Source: Theocolax elegans (Eukaryota; Arthropoda; Insecta; Hymenoptera; Cerocephalidae). From it: a stretch of 64,000 nt of DNA. The notes under the pieces were generated by a model, which was not told the origin of the DNA, searched no databases, and was given only the letters and a program-made list of their open reading frames with translations. The stretch spans positions 40,471,313 through 40,535,312 of the forward strand of contig CM047426.1 of assembly GCA_026168455.1 (NCBI GenBank), given 5' to 3'. Position numbers and translations under genes: made by a program. This document shows, one piece after another, positions 1-11,480 of this stretch (the first letter of the stretch is position 1; the number at the start of each line of letters is the position of its first letter).

Positions 1-3000
1 TGAGACATAGAGTATTAGAAGATATATCGTGATTTAACGATCTCACATACGTATAGATCTAGCTCTTTAAAAATTTAATATTTAATTAAATAATTTATAT
101 CAAGTAAAAAATTAAAATTTATTTTGAAGTTTTGAATAAAATACATGGTACTTAAATGTTATCCTTCAAAGGTAAATATATTTTAATATTGTATTGTAAT
201 TAATATTATTTTACTTAATCTTGAATTACATTAATATTTAATGAGTTTTATTCTTTTACACTATTATGTTTATGTCTTTAAAAAAATATTTTGACAATAT
301 ATTTCAAATTTTAATTCTGTGACATGAAATATTTAATGTGCATCATCTTAAAGTAAAAGAACAGGTAAATAGAAATATTGACCAGGAAAACGTAACTTCT
401 CTTTATTAGATAAAGGTATAAGTGCAAAATTCATTGACGTAGAGTAAATAAGCGCAACTTTTCGTCTCACACGCATATCAGATATACCCATTAATACACC
501 TAAACAACAATAAGATATTCAACGACCTAGTTAAAAGATATTTACGATACTCGGTAAAATTTGATTGATCGGGATAAAAATATGAATATTATAAGTATTA
601 TAAGATACAACTGAAACGAATTAAAGGAAGACGTACAGTCGCAAAAGTGTCTAGATTTCCGAAAGATATTGAAGGAAAAGTTCTCGTGTAGTTTAATTCT
701 AGTATGTTCTTGTCGATGTTCGCATCGATAACCTTGTCGAGCAACAGAAGGCACAACCCCTGAAGAAGCGGTGGTGCAGAAGAGGGATCAATATGGAGCG
801 CATTGCGCGATTGCCTTCTCCCTCTCTCTTTTTCTCCCTTGGAGTAACTCTCATTACTTGGTCACGCTAGCTCTCTCGGGCCAACAGCTACCCTAATCCT
901 GCATGTGCGCTCCTTTTATTTACCGTACGTAGTCTTTCCCCATTTATAGAGAAAAACAAGTGCATATTCACTTCACACTCACTTGATTTCGCAACAGACG
1001 AGATAACCCCAAACCGATGTGATTTGATAATTTTATAGTTCATTGAAGGAACGTTGTGCTAAGAGAAATAGTAGCGAGATACTAACGTTTCCGTTGTACC
1101 GCGGCGCGCGCACACGAAAGACTCTTATCAACAATAGAATATCAGCACCGAGATTCGAGTGGCGCGAAAGACGAGAGGTGAGAAGCATCAGAAGCTAGAA
1201 CTGAAAAAGGAGTTGTGAAAGGAGGGAATGGGTTGACTGACTAGAGGAAGGAACTAGTAAAAGAGGATTTCTCGTTTCCCTCTCACTTCTACAGATAAAC
1301 GTTAACCTGTACATCAGTTTCACATACACAAAATTTTATGTACTTAATTGTATGGGACAAAAATGTACAAGTTGAAAGCTACTAAAACAAGATATCAACA
1401 TAAAATTTTTTTAAATATTCTTTATTTCGAGTTAGCTGCATCTTTAATGATGTTAAATTAAAACAAACTTGTTATATATGCACAATAATGTAACTAATAA
1501 TGATATCAACCAATCCCCGTTGAAAAAGTTCCTATTGATTCAGTATTGATTCTGTGATAAAATCATTATGGAATTAATAAATAATAGCTACTGATATTGA
1601 TCAAAATCAATACTGACTCAGTAGTAAGTTCTCACCAAAACGCAAAACTGATTTCTTACTGAATTAGTACAAAAACAGTAATGAATCAATGTTGTATCAT
1701 TATGGAATCAGTACTGTATCAATTTTGAAATTATTCAATTGAAGAAGGGCAATGTGCCCTTAAAAATTCAGTATTCAATCAATTCAGAATCAGTGTCCAA
1801 TCAATACCCCGTTTAAAAAATTCACGTTGATTCAGTACTAATTTCCCTAAAAAATAAAAAATAAAATTATTTAGATTATTTTCTAAAAAAAATTAGGTAA
1901 AAACAAATAAAATTGTCAAGAAAACATAAAATAAATAAAAAAAAGTATTACACATTTTTCTGTTTATGTGTACATTATAATTTTAATTTTTTTTTTGGTT
2001 TTTAAGCGATCTTGTAGGACAAATCACAGGATGTTGAATAAATTTAACACCTTTTCTTTTAATTAAAAATTGCGACGTTTCGTCTGATTATCTTTTCAGA
2101 CCTCTTCTGGCACTAATTTATTAACAGAGACACAAATATTAACAATTTTTCAGATTGAACATGAACAACAGGAAATAATTTTTTATATAAATACACAAAA
2201 AACGCAATAATTACCAATATTGAAAATAAGTTTAGCTCAACATCGAGCCATGTCAAATCGGACTAACCGTTAAAACAAGAAATAAACATATAGAGTATCT
2301 AACACGCTTACAATTTTCCAAGAAATTCACAGATGATTAGTATATACATACGTATATACCTATATATACTGATTGTGAGTAATTTTAACAGCCGTTACAG
2401 TATATGTTCTTATACAAGTAATTTAAACCCATTGTGTCTTCTTTTTTATTTAGTGTGTTTTCATTTCAGAAATTAACCGTTTTTTACGTATATTTTCTTT
2501 GTCTAATATTTGGACATTTTCAAAATCAAATTGTTGGTTTTTATTCTTCATGTGTATAGCTACTACTGATTCAGTATTGTGTGATTTTTTATGTTCAGAA
2601 ATTCTATCTTTTAACATTCGCTTTGTTTCGCCTATGTAAATCGATTGACAATTTTTACAGTTAAATTTATATACTACACCACATGTATTTAACTTGCTAG
2701 TAGAATCTTTACCTAATTTTATTACGGAATTTAACCTATTTTCGATTCTTGGGATAATTGCTATGTTGTACTTTTTAACAATCTACTAATTTTTTTGTGA
2801 AAATCTGTATGATATGGTAAGGGTAAGACTGTAATTACTTGTTTTTTATTTTGTTTAACAACGTTGGTCAATCTTATTTTTCGTAACCTGGTGTTAATAG
2901 CATTATTAATAAAACATTTTGGATACTTGTTGTTTTGTAAGATTTTTTTGACAGTGTTTAAATTATCTTGGTGAAAAGTTGAATCTGATAGTAGTATTGC

Positions 3001-3715
3001 TCGATCTATTAAATTAAATATAATGTTCTTTTTTGACAATCTGTATGATGAGAGTTGAAGTTTAAAACTCTGTCTGAATTCGATTCTTTACGATACCAGT
3101 TAGTTACAATTTTGTTGTTTATTCTCATTAAACTTAAGTCTAAGAAGTTAATTTTATTATTTGTTTCCAATTCATGTGTGAATTTTAAATGTTCGTTTTG
3201 ATTGTTAAAAACACTAACAACTAAATCTATTTTCGTCTTTTTTAACACAGGATAGTATCGTTCACATATCTGTAGTAAAACAGTGGTATACAATTGTATG
3301 AGTTTTTTAATTTTAGTAAGCAAGCTTTTTCAAGGTCCTCCATTACAATGTCTGCTCGAATAGGTGAGATATTTGATCCCATCGGTGTTCCAAAAATTTG
3401 ATACCATTAAATGTAAAAAACGTATAGTTAAATAAAAATTCTGCAATATTGCGAATTTCATGGAACGGGATCTTACAAGTGCTATTTATAGTTGAATAAC
3501 GTCTGTCTAAACTATCTAAGACATCTTTACATGAAACATTTGTGTATAAAGAGACTACGTCAAGTGACAGGAAGATATAATCTTCAGGTAGCGATTTTTT
3601 ACCAACAAGTTCTTAAGTTTTAAACTATTGTCAATATGAGACTTCGCGGAGGTAACGCAGTTTTTAATTCATTACATATTAGTTTTGATAAAATAAGTCT
3701 TTTATTTGCAATGGT
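1..3715. repeat. Direct repeat copy 1 (offset 4,746 bp from copy 2)
   Basis: Bases from position 1 are repeated from 4747 onward with no differences that I found over about the first 2.7 kb. From about 2770 copy 1 begins to lose single bases in homopolymers (near 2770 and 3030, then near 3595 and 3645) and after about 3690 the alignment falls apart through repeated small deletions. It contains an unrecognised GC-richer stretch (750-1260), a cluster of GATTCAGTA-like words (1505-1850) and the 3' part of a Penelope-like element. The increasing indel density toward one end looks like a poorly corrected contig end, so a false duplication is a real possibility. Confidence 0.9.
2072..2112 (-). ncRNA. 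Hammerhead-ribozyme-like motif in PLE 3' region (copy 1)
   Basis: Same motif as at 6818-6858, in the first repeat copy. See that entry. Confidence 0.35.
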
Positions 3716-3770
3716 CTAAAACAATACTTTAGATTTTTTGGTAAACGCTTTTTGCGAAATTTTAAGTGAA
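2450..3770 (-). pseudogene. Penelope-like element, copy 1 (RT C-terminus plus GIY-YIG), frameshifted
   Basis: Minus-strand remnant of a Penelope-like retroelement, a class that couples a telomerase-like reverse transcriptase to a GIY-YIG endonuclease. Two open pieces (2761-3039 and 3009-3323) are the same protein as the intact frame at 7196-8071 but are separated by one-base losses near 2770 and 3030. The reverse-transcriptase active site reads YVND (3257-3268) instead of the usual Y-x-D-D. The 5' part is lost beyond about 3770. Non-functional. Confidence 0.85.
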
Positions 3771-4746
3771 CCTCCATTATTGTATTATTTTAGATAATCG
3801 TTTATCGTTTTTTTAAACTTATATTACATTATATAGTATTTTTTATTTTTCTTAAATCACTATCAATATTATTACTGTTATTTAAACTTTAAAATTTTCA
3901 TTTTCGGGTTTAAAATATAATTTAATTAATAATTAACTCACTTAAGAAAAAAATCTATAAAAACTAGTTCAATTATAAATACTTAATGTTACAGTTATTC
4001 TATTTACTTATTAGCCAGTACAAAACAATTCGAATTACGTTACTTTTTTCTCTCATTCTATATGCCAATAACTTTTTTTTATATTACAAAATTAAACAAT
4101 ATTTGTAAAAGATTTCAATTACACTAAACTTTTACGTTTAAACTTAAATTTTCACTGATTTGTATTTCTATTATAATACTTATGAACAAGTCATTGACTT
4201 GTTTTGTTTTTTGTAATTATAAAATCCCCTATAGCTTTTATGTAAATTTTAATTCAAGTATACCGATTTATAAGCATTTATAAAATACAATTGGCACTTC
4301 TACAAATATTACTTAAAACTATATAACTTTAGATAAACAAAACTCGAGACTGTGATACAGCTGTAGCTTAATCCATATTCTTATCAAATAAGTTAGTGAA
4401 TAAGAAATAACTAAATATTATAGACTTAAATTGCAGGATTTAATATAGCTTCTATTTACATACATAGTCATTAAAAAACGTCGTAACTTTTATACTATTG
4501 ATAAGTAAAAATAAATAGTCATAAACAATTGAATTTAATGCACTGCACTGGATAAATATTAGTGATAAAATAGAACTAAAAATTGCGCTTTGTAGTAGCT
4601 ATATAAATCACCATCTTAAACGATATTCAGATGAAGCTGTTGTACTTACTAACTTGATTCAATTAAGTAATTATATGGAGAGTTTCTGCTTTTTGGGTCA
4701 CATCAGGTAAATTATTAATATACTAACTATAATAGATTCTACATCT
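3770..4746. other. AT-rich sequence with no recognised gene
   Basis: About 980 bases between the decayed end of PLE copy 1 and the start of the second block. Very AT-rich. I see no long open frame, RNA gene or repeat here. Confidence 0.6.
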
Positions 4747-7700
4747 TGAGACATAGAGTATTAGAAGATATATCGTGATTTAACGATCTCACATACGTAT
4801 AGATCTAGCTCTTTAAAAATTTAATATTTAATTAAATAATTTATATCAAGTAAAAAATTAAAATTTATTTTGAAGTTTTGAATAAAATACATGGTACTTA
4901 AATGTTATCCTTCAAAGGTAAATATATTTTAATATTGTATTGTAATTAATATTATTTTACTTAATCTTGAATTACATTAATATTTAATGAGTTTTATTCT
5001 TTTACACTATTATGTTTATGTCTTTAAAAAAATATTTTGACAATATATTTCAAATTTTAATTCTGTGACATGAAATATTTAATGTGCATCATCTTAAAGT
5101 AAAAGAACAGGTAAATAGAAATATTGACCAGGAAAACGTAACTTCTCTTTATTAGATAAAGGTATAAGTGCAAAATTCATTGACGTAGAGTAAATAAGCG
5201 CAACTTTTCGTCTCACACGCATATCAGATATACCCATTAATACACCTAAACAACAATAAGATATTCAACGACCTAGTTAAAAGATATTTACGATACTCGG
5301 TAAAATTTGATTGATCGGGATAAAAATATGAATATTATAAGTATTATAAGATACAACTGAAACGAATTAAAGGAAGACGTACAGTCGCAAAAGTGTCTAG
5401 ATTTCCGAAAGATATTGAAGGAAAAGTTCTCGTGTAGTTTAATTCTAGTATGTTCTTGTCGATGTTCGCATCGATAACCTTGTCGAGCAACAGAAGGCAC
5501 AACCCCTGAAGAAGCGGTGGTGCAGAAGAGGGATCAATATGGAGCGCATTGCGCGATTGCCTTCTCCCTCTCTCTTTTTCTCCCTTGGAGTAACTCTCAT
5601 TACTTGGTCACGCTAGCTCTCTCGGGCCAACAGCTACCCTAATCCTGCATGTGCGCTCCTTTTATTTACCGTACGTAGTCTTTCCCCATTTATAGAGAAA
5701 AACAAGTGCATATTCACTTCACACTCACTTGATTTCGCAACAGACGAGATAACCCCAAACCGATGTGATTTGATAATTTTATAGTTCATTGAAGGAACGT
5801 TGTGCTAAGAGAAATAGTAGCGAGATACTAACGTTTCCGTTGTACCGCGGCGCGCGCACACGAAAGACTCTTATCAACAATAGAATATCAGCACCGAGAT
5901 TCGAGTGGCGCGAAAGACGAGAGGTGAGAAGCATCAGAAGCTAGAACTGAAAAAGGAGTTGTGAAAGGAGGGAATGGGTTGACTGACTAGAGGAAGGAAC
6001 TAGTAAAAGAGGATTTCTCGTTTCCCTCTCACTTCTACAGATAAACGTTAACCTGTACATCAGTTTCACATACACAAAATTTTATGTACTTAATTGTATG
6101 GGACAAAAATGTACAAGTTGAAAGCTACTAAAACAAGATATCAACATAAAATTTTTTTAAATATTCTTTATTTCGAGTTAGCTGCATCTTTAATGATGTT
6201 AAATTAAAACAAACTTGTTATATATGCACAATAATGTAACTAATAATGATATCAACCAATCCCCGTTGAAAAAGTTCCTATTGATTCAGTATTGATTCTG
6301 TGATAAAATCATTATGGAATTAATAAATAATAGCTACTGATATTGATCAAAATCAATACTGACTCAGTAGTAAGTTCTCACCAAAACGCAAAACTGATTT
6401 CTTACTGAATTAGTACAAAAACAGTAATGAATCAATGTTGTATCATTATGGAATCAGTACTGTATCAATTTTGAAATTATTCAATTGAAGAAGGGCAATG
6501 TGCCCTTAAAAATTCAGTATTCAATCAATTCAGAATCAGTGTCCAATCAATACCCCGTTTAAAAAATTCACGTTGATTCAGTACTAATTTCCCTAAAAAA
6601 TAAAAAATAAAATTATTTAGATTATTTTCTAAAAAAAATTAGGTAAAAACAAATAAAATTGTCAAGAAAACATAAAATAAATAAAAAAAAGTATTACACA
6701 TTTTTCTGTTTATGTGTACATTATAATTTTAATTTTTTTTTTGGTTTTTAAGCGATCTTGTAGGACAAATCACAGGATGTTGAATAAATTTAACACCTTT
6801 TCTTTTAATTAAAAATTGCGACGTTTCGTCTGATTATCTTTTCAGACCTCTTCTGGCACTAATTTATTAACAGAGACACAAATATTAACAATTTTTCAGA
6901 TTGAACATGAACAACAGGAAATAATTTTTTATATAAATACACAAAAAACGCAATAATTACCAATATTGAAAATAAGTTTAGCTCAACATCGAGCCATGTC
7001 AAATCGGACTAACCGTTAAAACAAGAAATAAACATATAGAGTATCTAACACGCTTACAATTTTCCAAGAAATTCACAGATGATTAGTATATACATACGTA
7101 TATACCTATATATACTGATTGTGAGTAATTTTAACAGCCGTTACAGTATATGTTCTTATACAAGTAATTTAAACCCATTGTGTCTTCTTTTTTATTTAGT
7201 GTGTTTTCATTTCAGAAATTAACCGTTTTTTACGTATATTTTCTTTGTCTAATATTTGGACATTTTCAAAATCAAATTGTTGGTTTTTATTCTTCATGTG
7301 TATAGCTACTACTGATTCAGTATTGTGTGATTTTTTATGTTCAGAAATTCTATCTTTTAACATTCGCTTTGTTTCGCCTATGTAAATCGATTGACAATTT
7401 TTACAGTTAAATTTATATACTACACCACATGTATTTAACTTGCTAGTAGAATCTTTACCTAATTTTATTACGGAATTTAACCTATTTTCGATTCTTGGGA
7501 TAATTGCTATGTTGTACTTTTTTAACAATCTACTAATTTTTTTGTGAAAATCTGTATGATATGGTAAGGGTAAGACTGTAATTACTTGTTTTTTATTTTG
7601 TTTAACAACGTTGGTCAATCTTATTTTTCGTAACCTGGTGTTAATAGCATTATTAATAAAACATTTTGGATACTTGTTGTTTTGTAAGATTTTTTTGACA

Positions 7701-8465
7701 GTGTTTAAATTATCTTGGTGAAAAGTTGAATCTGATAGTAGTATTGCTCGATCTATTAAATTAAATATAATGTTCTTTTTTTGACAATCTGTATGATGAG
7801 AGTTGAAGTTTAAAACTCTGTCTGAATTCGATTCTTTACGATACCAGTTAGTTACAATTTTGTTGTTTATTCTCATTAAACTTAAGTCTAAGAAGTTAAT
7901 TTTATTATTTGTTTCCAATTCATGTGTGAATTTTAAATGTTCGTTTTGATTGTTAAAAACACTAACAACTAAATCTATTTTCGTCTTTTTTAACACAGGA
8001 TAGTATCGTTCACATATCTGTAGTAAAACAGTGGTATACAATTGTATGAGTTTTTTAATTTTAGTAAGCAAGCTTTTTCAAGGTCCTCCATTACAATGTC
8101 TGCTCGAATAGGTGAGATATTTGATCCCATCGGTGTTCCAAAAATTTGATACCATTAAATGTAAAAAACGTATAGTTAAATAAAAATTCTGCAATATTGC
8201 GAATTTCATGGAACGGGATCTTACAAGTGCTATTTATAGTTGAATAACGTCTGTCTAAACTATCTAAGACATCTTTACATGAAACATTTGTGTATAAAGA
8301 GACTACGTCAAGTGACAGGAAGATATAATCTTCAGGTAGCGATTTTTTTACCAACAAGTTCTTAAGTTTTAAACTATTGTCAATATGAGACTTCGGCGGA
8401 GGTAACGCAGTTTTTAATTCATTACATATTAGTTTTGATAAAAAATAAGTTGGGCTGTTTATGGT
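4747..8465. repeat. Direct repeat copy 2
   Basis: Second, cleaner copy of the block starting at base 1. In this copy the GIY-YIG reading frame is open whereas copy 1 has two one-base losses in it. The sequence continues past the end of the shared block into more of the same Penelope-like element (to about 8700), so copy 2 is the less truncated one. The 70-codon open frames at 542-754 and 5288-5500 (minus) are identical in both copies and resemble no family I know; I treat them as chance. Confidence 0.9.
6818..6858 (-). ncRNA. Hammerhead-ribozyme-like motif in PLE 3' region (copy 2)
   Basis: On the minus strand, downstream of the PLE frame, CAGAAGAG is followed by a perfect 5-bp hairpin stem GTCTG/CAGAC and then GAAACGTCGC. 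This matches the order of a hammerhead core (CUGAUGAG, stem II, GAAAC), but the first box differs from the consensus at two positions, so it is degenerate. Hammerhead ribozymes are known from the terminal repeats of Penelope-like elements; assignment here is inference from that plus the stem II geometry. Confidence 0.4.
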
Positions 8466-8690
8466 TGACACAATTGGTCTAAAACGAATATCCTTTTTAT
8501 GGATTTTTGGTAATCCATACGCTTTTGCTAAAGATGTATTAGTTTGTGTTAACTCATTATTGTGATTATTTTATAGAAGTAAATCGTTGTCATTCAGTTT
8601 TTTTAAAATTGTATGTACATTAGATTGTAATTTTTTAATCGGATTCTTATTGACTATTTTATAAACTTTTTTATCATTTAATAGTGCTGT
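7196..8690 (-). pseudogene. Penelope-like element, copy 2 (reverse transcriptase + GIY-YIG endonuclease)
   Basis: The best copy of this PLE family. Reading 5' to 3' on the minus strand: AYGLPKIHK near 8510, the RT motif LSLDVVSLYTNV near 8300, motif B (GTPMGSNISPIRAD) near 8130, motif C as YVND at 8005-8016, then a linker and a GIY-YIG domain (GVVYKFNCKNC, SIYIGETKRMLKDRI) ending at 7196. Frame changes occur near 8150 and 8000 and a stop lies near 8575, so it cannot encode a full protein. The second aspartate pair residue of YVDD is changed (first D to N). The endonuclease portion (8071-7196, 291 codons) is open. No 5' end is recognisable. Confidence 0.88.
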
Positions 8691-8726
8691 CATTTTTTCT
8701 AAATATTCTGATTTATTTAAAAAACA

Positions 8727-9900
8727 AGTAAAATAAAAAACAAGTAATTACAGTCTTACCCTTACCATATCATACAGATTTTCACAAAAAAATTAGTAGA
8801 TTGTTAAAAAAGTACAACATAGCAATTATCCCAAGAATCGAAAATAGGTTAAATTCCGTAATTAAAATTAGGTAAAGATTCTACTAGCAAGTTAAATACA
8901 TGTGGTGTAGTATATAAATTTAACTGTAAAAATTGTCAATCGATTTACGTAGGCGAAACAAAGCGAATGTTAAAAGATAGAATTTCTGAACATAAAATAT
9001 CACACAATACTGAATCAGTAGTAGCTATACACATGAAGAATAAAAACCATCAATTTGATTTTGAAAATGTCCAAATATTAGACAAAGAAAATGTACGTAA
9101 AAAACGGTTAATTTCTGAAATGAAAACACACTAAATAAAAAAGAAGACACAATGGGTTTAAATTACTTGTATAAGAACATACTGTAACGGCTGTTAAAAT
9201 TACTCACAATCAGTATATATAGGTATATACGTATGTATATACTAATCATCTGTGAATTTCTTGGAAAATTGTAAGCGTGTTAGATACTCTATATGTTTAT
9301 TTCTTGTTTTAACGGTTAGTCCGATTTGACATGGCTCGATGTTGAGCTAAACTTATTTTCAATATTGGTAATTATTGCGTTTTTTGTGTATTTATATAAA
9401 AAATTATTTCCTGTTGTTCATGTTCAATCTGAAATAGTACATTACGATACAAGTGGCATAAGTGGCCCATTATTTAACGGCGTGTATTTAGTGCCCGAGC
9501 GCAGCGAGGGCAATAAGGCACGCCGTTTAATGGGTCAGTTGTGTCACGAGTATCGTACAATATTTTATAGCATCTGCTGATATAAATCCGCTGTCACACC
9601 TATCCGTGCATTAGCGGTCCATTTTTGCACCGTGAGGTTAGCCCCCGAGCGTAGCGAGGGGGATAATCACGGTGAAATAATGGACTACTTATGCCACGGA
9701 TAGGCGTGACTATAAGGCGGATTTATACCACGCAGTGCTATAAAATTGTTAATATTTGTGTCTCTGTTAATAAATTAGTGCCAGAAGAGGTCTGAAAAGA
9801 TAATCAGACAAAACGTCGCAATTTTTAATTAAAAGAAAAGGTGTTAAATTTATTCAACATCCTGTGATTTGCCCTACAAGATCGCTTAAAAAACAAAAAA
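8727..9900 (+). pseudogene. Inverted, 5'-truncated PLE copy (GIY-YIG and 3' region)
   Basis: Reverse complement of about 6730-7600, so it sits in head-to-head orientation with copy 2. It begins inside the linker before the endonuclease domain, carries the GIY-YIG region with a one-base insertion near 8870 that breaks the frame, and runs through the 3' region including the hammerhead-like motif at 9779-9820 (here GAAAC has become CAAAA). It is interrupted by a hairpin element at 9435-9748. The plus-strand open frame at 9326-9580 spans that insertion and has no coding signature. Confidence 0.85.
9435..9748. mobile_element. Double-hairpin foldback insertion
   Basis: About 314 bases inserted in the PLE copy: comparison with 6870-6910 shows the uninterrupted target. 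It consists of two adjacent imperfect hairpins. Hairpin 1 pairs TACGATAC...CGGCGTG with CACGCCG...GTATCGTA; hairpin 2 pairs ATAAATCCGC...CACCGTGA with TCACGGTG...GCGGATTTAT. Each loop holds the word CCCGAGCG-C/T-AGCGAGGG. The ends read TAGTAC and GTGCTA, a short imperfect inverted terminus. It has no coding capacity. GC content and words are unlike the surroundings. Confidence 0.75.
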
Positions 9901-9914
9901 AAATTAAAATTATA

Positions 9915-10795
9915 ATGTACATATCGGTACCATATTAGAAGAACAATATATATTTATTAATATATTGCAGCTATTTCATATTAATTGTAACTAGGCTTTT
10001 TGAAACGTCTACAAATATGTTTTCATTATCTTATTGTAACTGTTTGTGAATGTAGCAGGTAGAAGATAGTAAATCATGCAATAGAAAATACTAAAATCAG
10101 TTTGGAAGTAATAACATCTCTTTAAGATTATATTATTTAACATTTCAAGTACATATATTTCATTAATTCAATTGTTAAATATCAAAATGACCTTCTACAA
10201 AAGTGTAAAAATTCGCAATTATGATGTAATTTCGATTACACTTTAGCAATTCTTATCTTACTTAATAAAAATTACTGCAACAGAAAATACTGAAATCAAA
10301 ATGGAATCATCAAGTTTTCTGCTGAAAAATTTAGTACATTTGCTCAAAATGTATACTACACAAAATTTATTTTATAATTGTTAGCCCTGGCGTATCTTAC
10401 AACAATAAATAAACAATATAATGTTAATAATAATATTCATTTGTGCATATTAATTTCTCCATATGTATTAAAACGTAAATATCTCGTTTTTATTGGTTTA
10501 AAATTATTTTTTGTAATTTTTTCAAACCAATAAAATAGAGATATTTACGTTTTAATACATTATGGAGAAATTAATATCGTACAAATGAATGAATATTACT
10601 TCCATACTGATTTTAGTATTTTCTATTGCATGATTTACTATCTTCTATCTGCTACATTCACAAACAGTTACAATCAGATAATGAAAACATATTTGTAGAC
10701 TTTTCAAAAAGCCTAGTTACAATTAATATGAAATAGCTGCAATATATTACTAAATATATATTGTTCTTCTAATATGGTACCGATATGTACATTAA
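9915..10795. mobile_element. Foldback / MITE-like element with nested palindromes
   Basis: Starts ATGTACATATCGGTACC and ends with its reverse complement. The arms (about 9915-10110 and 10595-10795) are near-complementary; a second palindrome sits in the middle (10441-10585). Between them lies an asymmetric 320-bp stretch, part of which recurs inverted near 26270-26370. Non-coding. It is inserted in the PLE 3' region, which resumes at about 11028. Confidence 0.7.
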
Positions 10796-10867
10796 AATTT
10801 TAACTTGTGAGAAATGTACATATTTTTAAAAATATGTTTATTCCATTAAAATTAATACCATTAAAAT

Positions 10868-10945
10868 AAATTCTAACTGGGCTTTTTGAAATGTCTACAA
10901 ATATGTTTTTATTATCTTTGCAACTGCTTGTGAATGTAGCATTCT
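10868..10945. repeat. Solo arm of the same foldback family
   Basis: Direct relative of 9988-10060 (shared GGCTTTTTGAAA, GTCTACAAATATGTTTT and TGTGAATGTAGCA words), lying just outside the foldback element. Probably a partial second insertion or internal duplication. Confidence 0.6.
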
Positions 10946-11027
10946 GAATAGACTGAGAAATGATTAATCATGAAAGTTAAGCAGCATTGACCGCGGGTAA
11001 TAAGTGGATGGGTGAATAACTAACATA

Positions 11028-11480
11028 AACAGAAAAATGTATAATACTTTTTTTTATTTATTTTATGTTTTTTTGACAATTTTATTTGTTTTTACCTAAT
11101 TTTTTTTAGAAAATTATCAAAAAATTTTATTTTTTTTATTTTTTAGGGAAATTAGTACTGAATCAACGTGAATTTTTTAAACAGGGTATTGATTGGACAC
11201 TGATTCTGAATTGATTGAATACTGAATTTTTAAGGGCACATTGCCCTTCTTCAATTGAATAATTTCAAAATTGATACAGTACTGATTCCATAATGATACA
11301 ACATTGATTCATTACTGATTTTGTACTAATTCAGTAAGAAATCAGTTTTGCGTTTTGGTGAGAACTTACTACTGAGTCAGTATTGGTTTTGATCAATATC
11401 AGTAGCTATTATTTATTAATTCCATAATGATTTTATCACAGAATCAATACTGAATCAATAGGAAGTTTTTCAACGGGGTA
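11028..11480. repeat. Inverted copy of the GATTCAGTA-rich PLE flank
   Basis: Reverse complement of about 6255-6710 (and of 1509-1964). The block is dense in variants of TGATTCAGTA and is bounded in the forward copies by two direct repeats of CAATxCCCCGTT-AAAAA about 290 bp apart. It marks the outer end of the large inverted arrangement that starts at about 6250. Confidence 0.75.

Noticed and set aside
542..754. 70-codon minus-strand open frame (also at 5288-5500)
   Set aside because: Identical only because the block is duplicated; no domain, low-complexity C-terminus, no support as a gene.
750..1260. Host promoter/CpG region
   Set aside because: Slightly GC-richer and with pyrimidine tracts, but no gene is attached and the block may be an assembly duplicate.
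9326..9580. Plus-strand open frame across the double-hairpin insertion
   Set aside because: Spans PLE 3' untranslated sequence and a non-coding insertion; chance.
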